Origin: Burkholderiaceae bacterium
GTDB taxonomy: Bacteria > Pseudomonadota > Gammaproteobacteria > Burkholderiales > Burkholderiaceae_E
Direction: 5' to 3'
DNA: 32,759 nt
Assembly: GCA_016710525.1 (NCBI GenBank)
Contig: JADJVQ010000080.1
Span: 1 to 32,759 of the forward strand
Shown: piece by piece, positions 15,356 to 25,059 of the stretch
Position numbering within the stretch: position 1 is the stretch's first letter
Layout of the letters: the number at the start of each line of letters is the position of its first letter
Made by a program: the position numbers and the translations under genes
The notes under the pieces: generated by a model
Told to the model about the DNA's origin: nothing
The model's input: the letters and a program-made list of their open reading frames with translations, nothing else
Database searches by the model: none

Positions 15356-16561
15356 ACACGAGCCACTCCGAACAGATGGGCAAGGTCCTTGAAGAAGATG
15401 CGCACATGCGCCATCGGCTTTTTGCGCACCAGCTCCTTGTTCATGTACGACTCGAACGTGAGCTGCTGAACATCACGATCGCGGCAGATGCTCACGAACC
15501 GTTCACGGCGCCGATCGCTCGAATACCAGAAGTGCTGCATCACACCCAGCACCCAGAAGACTTTGCCGTGCGCCCGCATGAAACGCTTGCGCGCCATCGC
15601 GAGCGACCGGACTTCGCCGGTCCTGAGCAGCGCGTCGGCCGCCTCGCCAGCCAGACGCCCGCCGGTCATCGCGTAGTAGATGCCCTCTCCCGACGCGGGC
15701 GCCACCACGCCCGCCGCATCGCCGGCCAGGACCACGTCGCGGCCGTTGTCCCAGCGCGGCAGCGGCTTCATCGGGATCGGTGCGCCTTCGCGGCGCAGCG
15801 TCTCGGCCTCATGCAGGCCCGCCGCATCGCGCAGCCCGGCCACCGCGCCGCGCAGCGAGAACCCCTTGTCGGCGCTGCCGGTCCCCACGCTCAGGGTATC
15901 TCCGTGCGGGAACACCCAGCCGTAAAAATCGGGCGACAGCGAGCCGCGGTAGTACACATCGCAGCGCGACCCGTCGTAACCCTGCGGGGGCGCCGCCGGC
16001 GTGCGGATGATCTCGTGGTAGGCGAAAACATACTTCGTGCGCTCGGCGCCCGGCACCGTCTGACGGGCCACCTCCGATCGCGCGCCGTCGGCGCCGATCA
16101 CCACCCGGGCGCGCACGCTGGCGGTGTGCTGCACCGACTTGCCGGTGCCCGACCGCGGCCGCGAATTGGACGACGCTGGTGCCGTCGGCATCGCGGGAGA
16201 TGCGTTCGAAGGTTCCTGTGCGCCGCTGCGCGCCGCAGGCTGCCGCGCGGCTGCGCAGCCATTCGTCGAACTCGTCTCGGTTGACCATGCCGACAAAACC
16301 GTTCTCGATCGGAATGTCGACCCGCCGGTCAGCCGGCGACACCATCCGCGCCGAGGTCGCCCGCGCGACGAGCAGCGAATCGGGTATCTCGAAGTCCTTG
16401 ATCAGGCGCGGCGGGATCGCGCCGCCGCAGGGCTTGATGCGCCCGGCGCGGTCGAGCAGCAGCACCGCGTGGCCTTGGCGCGCGAGGTCGTTGGCCGCGG
16501 TGGCACCCGCCGGGCCACCGCCGACCACCACCACGTCGAAAGTGGTTCTTGACGGATCCAT
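15352..16561 (-). CDS. bchP: Geranylgeranyl reductase BchP (one frameshift)
   Basis: Reduces the geranylgeranyl tail of bacteriochlorophyll a to phytyl, three double bonds, using NADPH. ATG 16561 opens MDPSRTTFDVVVVGGGPAG with the FAD-binding GxGxxG, then the family IKPCGGAIPPRLIKDFEIP. The frame breaks near 16140-16175, and the protein resumes one frame over at VRARVVIGADGARS, then YVFAYHEIIR, DFYGWVFPHGD, VLAGDAAGVVAPASGEGIYYA and a normal C-terminus. One base appears lost or gained. No other damage is visible, so I treat it as a functional gene with a sequence error. Overlaps tspO by ATGA. Confidence 0.93.
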
Positions 16562-16566
16562 GGGCC

Positions 16567-17958
16567 TTACCTCGCTTCGACAGGCGTGAACGCCGGCTCG
16601 GACGAACTGACGCGCGATACCGCCGGCGGTGACGTGGCGGACACACGGGTGATCCGCGCCGCCAGCAGCGCCGACAGCACGAACAGCAGGGCCTCGAAGG
16701 CGAACACCGCCGCGTAGGCCGCGCCAGGAGAGCCGATCAGCCATCGCGCCAGATCGCTGGCGGCCGTGCCGACCAGTCCGCCCAGTCCGAACGCGATGGC
16801 CTGCGCCGCGCCCCACAGTCCCATGCGACGCCTTCGCGGGCCTGCCGGCCCTCGCTGGCCAGGCGCATCATCGAAGCGATCGCGGCGATCGAGAACGCGC
16901 CATTGGCCACGCCCAGCCCGAATACCGTGGATCTGAACGGCCATGCCGGTCCGATGAAACCGGCCGCCACCAGACCGAGCAGCATCACCGCCGACACCAG
17001 GCAGCCGCCGACCTGCCAGGCCCGCAGCGAGCCGAAGCGCCGCCCGTCGCGTCCGCGCCCGGCCAACGTTGCGGCGATCATCCCGGCCAGCACGCCGCCA
17101 TGCTGCAGGCCCGACAGACTCGTCGACTCACCGGGCGTGAAGCCGAACACGGCCCCGGCGAACGGCTCGAGGATCAGGTCCTGCGCGCTGTAGGCGAGCA
17201 TCGACACGAAGATGAAGACACTGTACCGCCGCGCGACCGGTTCGTCCCAGACCTGCGAGATCGCCTCCTGAGGAAGGGGCCGCGGCGCCTGCGCGGTGTC
17301 GCGGCGGGCGCGGCCGGGCCGACGCCGGCCTGCTCCAGACCCCGGATGGCGATCACGGTGATCGCCAGGGCGAGCACGCAGACCACCGCCGTGATCACGA
17401 CCAGGCGCAGCGGCGAATAGGGATCGAGCAGCCGGCCAACCGTTCCCGCCGTGACCGCGAAGCCCACGATCATCATCAGCCAGACCAGGGTCGCCGCACT
17501 GGCGCGGCGCGACGCCTCCACCCGCTTGGCCAGCAGCACCAGCAGCGAGGTGCCGCTGGCGCTCACCCCGACGCCGATCAGCGCGAAGGCCAGCACCGCC
17601 AATGCGATGCCGCTGGCGCGGTCGCTGCCCATCCACGCAGTCGCCAGCGCCGCCAATACGCCGCCGCTGGCCAGCACCGCCATGCCGCCGACGATCCAGG
17701 GCGTACGCCGCTGCCCGATGTCCGAGCCGTAGCCCATCCGGGGCCTTGCGATCTGGACCAGGTAGTGCAGCGCCACCAGCAGCCCGGGCAGCAGCGCGGG
17801 CAGCGCGAGTTCGACGACCATCACGCGGTTCAGCGTCGAGGTGGTCAGCACCACCACGGCGCCCAGCATGGCCTGCACCAGGCCCAGCCGACGATCGCCC
17901 ACCAGCCGAATGCGCGCCCCGCGGGTCCCGCGCAGCCCGCGCCCCCAGCGGGCTTCAC
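16567..17958 (-). CDS. PucC/LhaA-family MFS protein of the bchG-bchP type (frameshifted)
   Basis: Twelve-helix major-facilitator-like protein of the PucC/BCH2 group that sits between bchG and bchP in many PGCs; proposed to handle bacteriochlorophyll delivery. About 464 residues once corrected. Seen: LGLVQAMLGAVVVLTTSTLN, RVMVVELALPALLPGLLVALHY, RMGYGSDIGQRRTPWI, SVFIFVSMLAYSAQDLILEP, FGFTPGESTSLSGLQHGG and LGVANGAFSIAAIASMMRLA. Three single-base losses are inferred: near 17905 (ATCGTCCGG read as ATCGTCGG), near 17310 (GCCGCCGAC as GCCGCGAC) and near 16830 (GTCCGC as GTCGC). GTG 17958 overlapping the bchG stop is the likely start. Confidence 0.88.
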
Positions 17959-18823
17959 AGCTGCGCAGCGCGAAGGCGCTGATCATCATGCCGGCCACGA
18001 ACAGCGGCACCCCGAAGCCGCTGTATTCGAGCGCCCGCGCACGGGGATCCCGCAGGAAGCGCGACATCAGCGCCAGCTGCAGCACCACCAGCACCGCGAT
18101 CGCCAGCGCATGCAGCGGACGCTGCCACTGCACCAGCAACCAGATCACGGCCAGTTGCGGCACCACCATGATCCAGCACGCCGCGCGCCGCGCCGGTCGG
18201 CCCAGCTGCACCGGCAACGACCCGACGCCCATCTGCCGGTCGCCCTCGACGGACTTGAAGTCGTTCAGGGTCATGATGCCGTGGGCGCCGGCGCTGTACA
18301 GCGCGGCCAATGCCAGGGAGTGCGTCTGCGGCATCGCACCACCCACCATGACCGCCGCACCGGTGACCCAGGCCAGGCCTTCGTAACTCAGGCCGCAGGC
18401 GGCGTTGCCCCACCAGCCGTTCAGCTTCAGGCGCAGCGGCGGCGCGCTGTAGGCCCAGGCCAGCGCCAATCCCAGCACCGCGGCGCCGAAGCCCCAGGGC
18501 CCGAGCAGGGCGGCCACCAGCAGCGACAGCACGGTCCACAGGATCGCGATGCCCAGACCCCAGCGCCCTGGCATGCGCCCGGACGGTATCGGCCGATGGG
18601 GTTCGTTGATGGCATCGACGTGGCGGTCGAACCAGTCGTTGACGGCCTGGCTGGTGGCGCAAACCATCGGCCCCGCCAGCAGCACCCCTGTCAGGACCAC
18701 GGGCCAGCGGCCGTCGAGCGGGACGCCCGAGGCCACGACGCCGCAGCCGAACGCCCACATCGGCGGAAACCAGGTGATCGGCTTGAGCAGTTCCGCGACA
18801 GCGGAGAGAGCGGGGCGTGCCAT
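17955..18823 (-). CDS. bchG: Bacteriochlorophyll synthase BchG (3'-end frameshift)
   Basis: UbiA-type membrane prenyltransferase that esterifies bacteriochlorophyllide a with geranylgeranyl diphosphate. From ATG 18823: LLKPITWFPPMWAFGCG, the first Asp-rich motif NDWFDRHVDAINEPHRPIPSGRM (broken here for length as NDWFDRHVD then INEPHRPIPSGRM), and the second DFKSVEGDRQMG. Repeated hydrophobic segments fit eight or nine helices. After SAFALRS the raw frame runs on into the next gene; restoring one base gives a TGA at 17957-17955, 289 residues and a GTGA overlap with the MFS gene. The apparent bchG-MFS fusion is therefore probably an artefact. Confidence 0.93.
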
Positions 18824-18852
18824 GCAATTATCTTGCACCTGACACACTCAAC

Positions 18853-18870
18853 CGTCAATCTTGATTTACA
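18853..18870 (-). promoter_or_regulatory. PpsR-type operator before bchG
   Basis: On the minus strand TGTAAATCAAGATTGACG, eight of ten positions of TGTCA-N8-TGACA, 30-47 bases upstream of the bchG ATG in the 115-bp gap after ppsR. The arms differ from the consensus by one base each. No convincing -10 at standard spacing follows. Confidence 0.5.
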
Positions 18871-18938
18871 CCTGCGATCCTCAGAACCTACTGCTCCGCT
18901 AGTCTCGGGGCAAGGCCGCAGCGTCGGACGACTGCGGC

Positions 18939-20396
18939 TCAGTCCTCGTCGGGAACAGCGGTCAGGTCACCGATATTGAAGCGGCGCAATTTGACGTAGA
19001 GGCTTTGGCGGGACAAGCCCAGCATCTCCGCGGCCGATGCGCGGTTGTCGTGCGTGAGTTCGAGCGCCGCCTCGATGCACAACTGCTCGATGAGATCGGT
19101 GGTGTCGCGCACGATGTCCTTCAGGGGCACACGGCCGACGAGTTCGGTCATCTGTCCGACCGAGCGCGGCATTTCACGGCCGGCACCGGTGGTGCGCGCC
19201 TCGCTGACCAGGCGCCGGCTGACATCGCGGATCGTGAAGCCCAGGCATGGCTGATCGCCATCGGTCACCGCGACCCCCGAGATCTCGACTTCGGAGGTCG
19301 TGCCGTACTCGCCGCGGATCACCGTGGCGAACAGCCGCACCGCGCCACGCTGGCGCAGATTCGTGATCAGCACATTGAGATCGACGCCAGTGCGGCCCAG
19401 CCACCGCTCGAGGGACTGTTGGCGCACCTGCGATTCGGTGGCCAGCTGCGCCAGATCGATGAACGCCTGGTTGGCGGTGAGGATCAGGCCCTCGATGTCG
19501 GTCACCACGAACGCATCGGGTGCGCTCTCGATGAGCCTGAGCAGCGCACCTCGGCCACTGGCATCCGCGGGCCGCGCACCGGCTTCGACCGGCGACGCCC
19601 GCACCAGCAGATGCGCGGTCTTTTCCAGGCGAAACAGCGACGCCGAAACGCGCAGTTCGTCGGTGCGCCCGCCGATCCGCGCGACGATCGTTTCAGGATG
19701 ACCGGTGGCCCTCACGCGCCCGAACATGGCGGGGATGCCCGCGGTCGGCTTGGCGTTCGGGTCGGCCTCGAACAACTCGGCCAGCACCCCACCGGCGCGC
19801 GTGGCGTCGGCACCGAGCAGCGCAATGGCGGCCCCGTTCGCTTCTTCGATCTTGCCGCTGGGCGCATCGAGGATCAGAACAGCCTCGGCAGCCGCCTGGA
19901 ACAGCGCGCGGTAACGGGTTTCCATGTGGCGCATGCGCCAGTAATCGCGCTCCATCGCCTGCTGCGCACTGATCAGCCGCTGCTGCAGGATCGAATTGGC
20001 GCGCAGATCGCGGCCGAACACCACCGAACGACCCATGGCCTTGCCACGGCCGGGCGGATGCGGCAGCGCGATAGCCGAGTAGGACAGCGGCAGGTCGATC
20101 CCATCCAGCGACGGGTGATTGATATGCCGCCAGCGCAGTGTCGCGCTGGTCCGGGACTCGCGCAGCAGGGCCTCGACCTTGGGCCGGCTCTCGACGGTGA
20201 CGGTTTCGGCCCAGGGCTTGCCCAGCCACTCGTAATACCCTTCGCGCAGCAGGTCTTCGCTGCCGAAGGCGAGGTCGCGGATCACGCCCTTGTCGTCGAT
20301 GACGAGCGCCACATCGGCCGAAGCGGCCAGCAGCCTTCCCACCACCTCGGGACTCAAGTCGCCCAGCGAACGCGCTGGCGATTCAAACTCTCTCAT
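18939..20396 (-). CDS. ppsR: PpsR/CrtJ photosynthesis repressor
   Basis: Redox/light-responsive repressor of PGC operons binding TGT-N12-ACA. 485 residues: an N-terminal PAS-like domain (about 15-130), a Gln-containing linker helix (about 130-160, ILQQRLISAQQAMERDYW), two PAS domains (about 165-275 and 290-400) and a C-terminal Fis-type helix-turn-helix, ASAAEMLGLSRQSLYVKLRR. The redox cysteine next to the HTH is present (C440 in IEQLCIEAALELT). The only other cysteine is C384 in the last PAS domain, so the classic inter-domain partner cysteine seems absent. The frame is clean. 77 bases separate it from aerR upstream. Confidence 0.95.
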   Translation of the reverse strand: MREFESPARSLGDLSPEVVGRLLAASADVALVIDDKGVIRDLAFGSEDLLREGYYEWLGKPWAETVTVESRPKVEALLRESRTSATLRWRHINHPSLDGIDLPLSYSAIALPHPPGRGKAMGRSVVFGRDLRANSILQQRLISAQQAMERDYWRMRHMETRYRALFQAAAEAVLILDAPSGKIEEANGAAIALLGADATRAGGVLAELFEADPNAKPTAGIPAMFGRVRATGHPETIVARIGGRTDELRVSASLFRLEKTAHLLVRASPVEAGARPADASGRGALLRLIESAPDAFVVTDIEGLILTANQAFIDLAQLATESQVRQQSLERWLGRTGVDLNVLITNLRQRGAVRLFATVIRGEYGTTSEVEISGVAVTDGDQPCLGFTIRDVSRRLVSEARTTGAGREMPRSVGQMTELVGRVPLKDIVRDTTDLIEQLCIEAALELTHDNRASAAEMLGLSRQSLYVKLRRFNIGDLTAVPDED

Positions 20397-20473
20397 GAGC
20401 CGAGCTTTCCGGGTGGCTGGTGCATCGCATCCTCGAATTCAATGATCGGGACCGACACCGCCACGCGTGCGCG

Positions 20474-21379
20474 TCAGCCCCGGGACTGGTGGTGGCGGGT
20501 GTTCGCGGCGATCAGGCTTTCAGCCAGGACCGGTGCTTCGCGCCCATCGATCGACATGCCGTCGGCCCCCACCTGGGCCACGAACTCCGGATGGACGCCA
20601 AACAGCGGACCACCGACCAGGATTATAAGGTCGCGATTACACGTCGCGCCGCGCACTCGACGCACGCTGTCAGTCAACGCTGACAGATGAACCGCCGCCC
20701 CCAGTGAAAACCCGACGACGTCGAACCATTCCGACTCGACCAGCGCGGCGGCATCGGTGTCGGCCGCCCAGGCTCCGCCGGTCACATCCCATGATGCCAT
20801 CCGGAAGAACTCGGCCACCATCACCAGCCCGAACGTGTGCTGCTCGCCCGGGCAAGGCAGCAGCAGCACACGACGGCCGTGTTCGGGGTGATCGACACTG
20901 CGGCCGAGCTCCGGACTGAGTTCGCGCAGCACCCGCTGCAGCCGCCCCAGTCCGACGGTCACATCGGTGAAATTGCAGAGGTCTTCCTCCCACAATTCGC
21001 CCAGGTAACGGGCGGTGGGGGCGAGCAGGTCGAGATAGATCCGCTCGATCGAGACATCACGCGCACGCAGCGACTGGACTGCGCCGAACGCAACGTCTTC
21101 TTCATGCGAGAGCACGAGCTTGGCGAACTGCTTGACCTCGTCGGCCCCGATCGCGTGAGCCGGTCCGGCCTGGCGCAGGACCGGGTCCGGCAGCGTGCGA
21201 TGGGCCAGCATCAGCCTCGGGATGATCTCCTGCTCGATCATCCGGGCGAGCTGGGAAAATCGGGGATCGCTCGCTGCTTGTGCCGGGCGCAGCCTGATCA
21301 GTTCGGCTTCGCATTCGACCGACGTCCCACGCCGCGAAGCACCATCTCGTGCCGAGTGTTCCTCCGGCATGCGCTCCAT
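20474..21379 (-). CDS. aerR: AerR/PpaA cobalamin-binding antirepressor
   Basis: B12-binding partner of PpsR that relieves repression in a light- and redox-dependent way. 301 residues from ATG 21379, chosen because AGGAG lies about seven bases upstream. The N-terminal helical region (LARMIEQEIIPRLMLAHR) is followed by a cap-like segment and a Rossmann B12-binding domain with PCPGEQHTFGLVMVAEFFRM in place of the canonical DxHxxG loop, as in other AerR/PpaA proteins, then VVGFSLGAAVHL and ILVGGPLFG. It heads the aerR-ppsR-bchG run and is divergent from bchF, so one intergenic region can serve both. The name ppaA is equally used. Confidence 0.92.
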   Translation of the reverse strand: MERMPEEHSARDGASRRGTSVECEAELIRLRPAQAASDPRFSQLARMIEQEIIPRLMLAHRTLPDPVLRQAGPAHAIGADEVKQFAKLVLSHEEDVAFGAVQSLRARDVSIERIYLDLLAPTARYLGELWEEDLCNFTDVTVGLGRLQRVLRELSPELGRSVDHPEHGRRVLLLPCPGEQHTFGLVMVAEFFRMASWDVTGGAWAADTDAAALVESEWFDVVGFSLGAAVHLSALTDSVRRVRGATCNRDLIILVGGPLFGVHPEFVAQVGADGMSIDGREAPVLAESLIAANTRHHQSRG

Positions 21380-21611
21380 CGCACTCTCCTCGAGCAGTCC
21401 CGGCACCGGCGTTACGCCCCGGGCCGATACCCGGAGGCGCCGCCATCGCGATTCCACTGCGATGGCACGGGAGCGCGACGTCCGAATCTGTATTCGATTC
21501 GTGAGCCGCAATTAGGTTCTACAACCGGGTTCAAGGGTTGTCAATCTTCACCCATCGCCCCTGTAGGACGCCTGCCATGGGTTCCGATCGACTCCTTTGA
21601 CAAGAGTCTAG

Positions 21612-21645
21612 TGTCACTTTTTCATTACGTCTAGTTTGATTGACA
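21612..21645 (+). promoter_or_regulatory. Two overlapping PpsR-type sites at the bchF promoter
   Basis: TGT-N12-ACG at 21612-21629 starts with a perfect TGTCA. CGT-N12-ACA at 21628-21645 ends with a perfect TGACA that forms part of the -35 box. Each has one imperfect arm. Position over the -35 fits repression by PpsR; binding is inferred. Confidence 0.5.
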
Positions 21646-21668
21646 TACGATCCTCGCAACGCTAGATT
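21640..21668 (+). promoter_or_regulatory. Sigma70-like promoter of the bchFNBHLM superoperon
   Basis: TTGACA (21640-21645), a perfect -35, then 17 bases, then TAGATT (21663-21668), four of six for -10. This would start transcription near 21675, about 28 bases before the bchF ATG and just upstream of its ribosome site. Confidence 0.65.
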
Positions 21669-21703
21669 GGGCCTCGGAGCACGCGCCAAGCGGGAGGATT
21701 TCG

Positions 21704-22215
21704 ATGCGATCGAGCGGGCAACGGCCAGCGTTACACCGGCCCCTGTACACCACCGATGAGCGCCGCAGACGCGATGCCTCCGGCTGGACGCTCGTGCAAG
21801 GCGTGCTGGCCCCGGTCCAGTTCCTCATCTTTCTGGTGAGCCTGGGACTCGTGCTGCGCTTCCTGGCCACCGGCGAGGGGCAGTTCGCGGCCACCGTCTC
21901 GGTGCTGGTCAAGACCCTCGCGCTGTACACCATCATGATCACCGGCCGCCTCTGGGAGAAGGCCGTCTTCGGGCGTTATCTGTTCGCCCCCGCGTTCTTC
22001 TGGGAGGACGTGTTCAGCATGGCCGTGCTGGCGCTGCACACCGCCTACCTGGCAGCCGTCGCGACCGGTGCACTGGATGCGCGCCAGCAGATGCACCTGG
22101 CGCTGGCGGCCTATGCCAGCTACGTCATCAATGCCACGCAGTTCCTGCTGAAGCTGCGCGCGGCGCGCTGGCCAGGCGCGCGCCGACGGCGCGGCCGGCA
22201 GGGAGCGCCGCATGA
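21704..22215 (+). CDS. bchF: 3-vinyl bacteriochlorophyllide hydratase BchF (3'-end frameshift)
   Basis: Hydrates the C3 vinyl group on the way to bacteriochlorophyll a. GGGAGG precedes the ATG. Seen: PLYTTDERRRRDASGWTLVQ, GVLAPVQFLIFLVSLGLVLRF, FLATGEG, ITGRLWEKAVFGRYLFAP and AFFWEDVFSMAVLALHTAY, a small multi-helix membrane protein. After YVINATQFLLKLRAARW the raw frame loses its stop. Restoring one base between about 22165 and 22200 gives TGA 22213-22215, overlapping the bchN ATG (ATGA), and 170 residues, the family size. Confidence 0.93.
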
Positions 22216-23494
22216 GCGCGGTCGACCCGCCGCGGTTCCGGCGGCGGTGCAGCGACGCGCCGGTGCTGCGCGAGCGCGGCCAGCGCGAGGTGTTCTGCGG
22301 CCTCACCGGCATCGTCTGGCTGCACCGCAAGATCCAGGACGCCTTCTTCCTGGTCGTCGGCTCGCGCACCTGCGCCCACCTGATCCAGTCGGCCGCCGGC
22401 GTGATGATCTTCGCCGAGCCGCGCTTCGCCACCGCCATCATCGACGAGCGCGACCTGGCCGGCCTGGCCGATGCCAACGCCGAACTGGACCGCGTGGTCA
22501 CCCGGCTGCTCGAACGGCGGCCCGACATCCGGCTGCTGTTCCTGGTCGGCTCATGCCCCTCCGAAGTCATCAAGCTCGACCTGTCGCGTGCCGCGTCTCG
22601 TCTGTCGAGCCGCTTCGCGCCCGCCGTTCGTGTGCTCAACTATTCGGGCAGCGGCATCGAGACAACCTTTACGCAGGGAGAAGACGCCTGCCTGGCTGCG
22701 CTCGTGCCGAGCCTGCCGGCCCAGGCCGCCGACGCGCCGGCGTCACTGCTGGTGGTGGGCACGCTGGCCGACGTGGTCGAAGACCAGTTCGCGCGCCTGT
22801 TTGCGCAGATGGGCATCGGACCGGTGCACTACTTCCCGCCGCGCCGCGCCAACGCCCTGCCTGCGGTCGGCCCGGACACCCGCCTGCTGGCGCAGCCCTT
22901 CCTGGCCGACACCGCGCGCGCCCTCGAAGCGCGCGGCGCGCGCCGCCTGCCGGCCCCTTCCCGCTGGGCGTCGAAGGCACCACCGGCTGGCTTGCAGGCG
23001 GCCGCCAGCGCCTTCGGCGTCGGCGCGCCGAGCGCCGGTGCGGGCGACCGCACCGGGCCCGCGGCCCGGGCGGCGCGGCGCTCGCCCTGCACCGGGATGC
23101 GCTGGCCGGCAAGCGGGTCTTCTTCTTTCCGGACTCGCAGCTCGAAATCCCGATCGGCCGGTTCCTGGCGCGCGAACTGGGCATGACGCTGATCGAAGTC
23201 GGAACGCCCTACCTTCACCGCCAGCACCTGGCCGAGGAACTGGCGCTGCTGCCGGCGGGCACCGCGCTCTCGGAGGGCCAGCACGTCGAGAAACAGCTCG
23301 ATCGCTGCCGTGCCGCGAAACCCGACATCGTGGTGTGCGGCCTCGGCCTGGCCAATCCGCTGGAGGCCGAGGGGCTGGCGACGAAGTGGTCGATCGAACT
23401 CGTGTTCACCCCGATCCAGGGCTACGACCAGGCCGGCGATCTGGCCGAGCTGTTTGCCCGCCCGCTGCTGCGCCGCATGCGCCTGGTGGCCTGA
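22212..23494 (+). CDS. bchN: Dark protochlorophyllide reductase subunit BchN (frameshifts)
   Basis: NifD-like subunit of the light-independent, nitrogenase-like protochlorophyllide reductase; with BchB it holds the catalytic [4Fe-4S] cluster. The three cluster cysteines are visible: C29 (REVFCGLTG), C54 (GSRTCAHL) and C115 (VGSCPSEV). Later ALHRDALAGKRVFFFPDSQLE and GLATKWSIELVFTPIQGY are normal. Between about 22950 and 23085 the frame changes five times; the pieces PFPLGVEGTTGWL, AAASAFGV and APVRATAPG can each be read in some frame. The total length still fits about 428 residues. Substitution-type damage is not seen, so sequence error is likelier than decay. Confidence 0.92.
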
Positions 23495-23496
23495 TC

Positions 23497-25059
23497 ATGC
23501 AACTGACCTTGTGGACCTACGAAGGCCCGCCGCACGTCGGCGCCATGCGCATCGCCACCGCGATGCGCGACGTGCACTACGTGCTGCATGCGCCGCAGGG
23601 CGACACCTACGCCGACCTGCTGTTCACGATGATCGAGCGCCTGCCCCGGCGCCCGCCGGTCACCTACACCACCTTCCAGGCGCGCGACCTGGGCGGCGAC
23701 ACCGCCGAACTCTTCAAGACCGCCGCCCGCGAGGCCTTCGAGCGATTCCAGCCCAAGGCGATGATGGTCGGCGCCTCGTGCACCGCCGAGCTGATCCAGG
23801 ACGACCCCGGCGGCCTGGCCCGGCGCTGAACCTGCCAGTGCCGGTGGTCGCGCTCGAGCTGCCCTCGTACCAGCGCAAGGAAAACTGGGGCGCCAGCGAG
23901 ACCTTCTACCAGATGGTGCGGGCGCTGGCCGGGCCGCGCGCGCCGGCACGCGGCACGCCCCGCCCGGCGCGGGCCCCCGGCGCGCGGCCGCGCTGCAATC
24001 TCCTGGGCCCGACCGCGCTGGGCTTCCGCCACCGCGACGACCTGCGCGAGATCCAGGGCGTGCTCGCGCGACTGGGCGTCGACGTGAACGTGGTGGCGCC
24101 GCTGGGCGCCACGCCGCACGACCTGACGCGCCTGGGCGAAGCGGATTTCAATGTGACGCTGTACCCGGAAGTCGGCGCGCTTGCGGCGTCCTGGCTGACG
24201 CGGACCTTCGGCCAGCCGGCAACCCGCACCGTGCCGATCGGCGTCGCCGCCACCCGGGAGTTCATCGCCGAAGTGGCCGGGCTGGCCGGCATCGACCCGG
24301 CGCAGGCGCTGGCCGATGGCGGGGCGAACGCCACCTGGTATTCACGCTCGGTCGACTCCACCTACCTGACCGGCAAGCGCGTGTTCGTCTTCGGCGATGC
24401 CACGCACGCGATCGCGGCGGCCCGCGTCGCCGCCCGCGAACTGGGCTTCACCGTCGTCGGCCTGGGCACCTACAGCCGCGAGTTCGCCCGCGACGTGCGC
24501 GAGGCCGCCCTGCAGTACGGCGTGGAACCCCTGATCACCGACGACTACCTCGAAGTCGAAGAGAAGGTGGCGCAGCTGCAGCCGGAGCTGGTGCTGGGCA
24601 CCCAGATGGAGCGTCACATCGCCAAGCGTCTGGGCGTGCCGTGTGCGGTCATCTCGGCGCCGGTTCACGTGCAGGACTTTCCCGGCGCGTTACTCGCCGC
24701 AGATGGGTTTCGAAGGCGCCAACGTGCTGTTCGACACCTGGGTGCACCCGCTGATGATGGGCCTGGAAGAGCACCTGCTCGACATGTTCCGCGGCGACTT
24801 CGAATTCCACGAGGATGCAGCGCCTCGCATCGGGCCGGGGGCGGCCCGCGGCCGCGGGCCCGGCCGGAGCTGCACCGGGGCCGAACCGCCGATCGCGCTC
24901 ACCGTCTGGGCACCGGACGCCGAAAGAGAGCTTCGCAAGATCCCCTTCTTCGTTCGCGGCAAGGCACGCCGGAACACCGAGCGCTTCGCACTCGACCGCG
25001 GCGTCCCATTGATCACCATCGAGACTCTGTATGACGCCAAAGCGCACTTCAGCCGGTAG
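23497..25059 (+). CDS. bchB: Dark protochlorophyllide reductase subunit BchB (two frameshifts)
   Basis: NifK-like partner of BchN. ATG 23497 follows the bchN stop by two bases. D36 in APQGDTYAD is the family's unusual aspartate ligand of the [4Fe-4S] cluster. Two shifts: near 23820, where one G is missing (CCCGGGCGC read as CCCGGCGC) and makes a false stop at 23829, and near 24685, where one base is extra before GCGCGTTACTCG. Between and after them ALNLPVPVVALELPSYQRKE, NLLGPTALGFRHRDDLREI, SPQMGFEGANVLFDTWVHP and KIPFFVRGKARRNTERFA are conserved. About 520 residues when corrected. Confidence 0.93.

Larger units (their letters stand above)
21380..21703. other. Divergent aerR-bchF regulatory region
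   Basis: 324 bases with no gene-like frame. It holds the aerR ribosome site, an isolated perfect TGTCA half-site at 21539-21543, two overlapping imperfect PpsR-type palindromes (21612-21645), a sigma70-like promoter for bchF (21640-21668) and a GGGAGG ribosome site near 21692. The stretch 21540-21670 is clearly AT-richer than its surroundings. Confidence 0.75.

Noticed and set aside
21539..21556. Third PpsR site in the aerR-bchF region
   Set aside because: A perfect TGTCA arm, but the partner position reads ATC; noted only as a half-site.
21704..23494. BchF-BchN fusion protein
   Set aside because: The joint open frame arises because bchF loses its stop and re-enters the bchN frame only after the later indels; between them it is non-sense relative to BchN.
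23497..23829. Short, 110-residue truncated BchB
   Set aside because: The stop at 23829 follows a missing G; conserved BchB continues in the next frame for another 400 residues.
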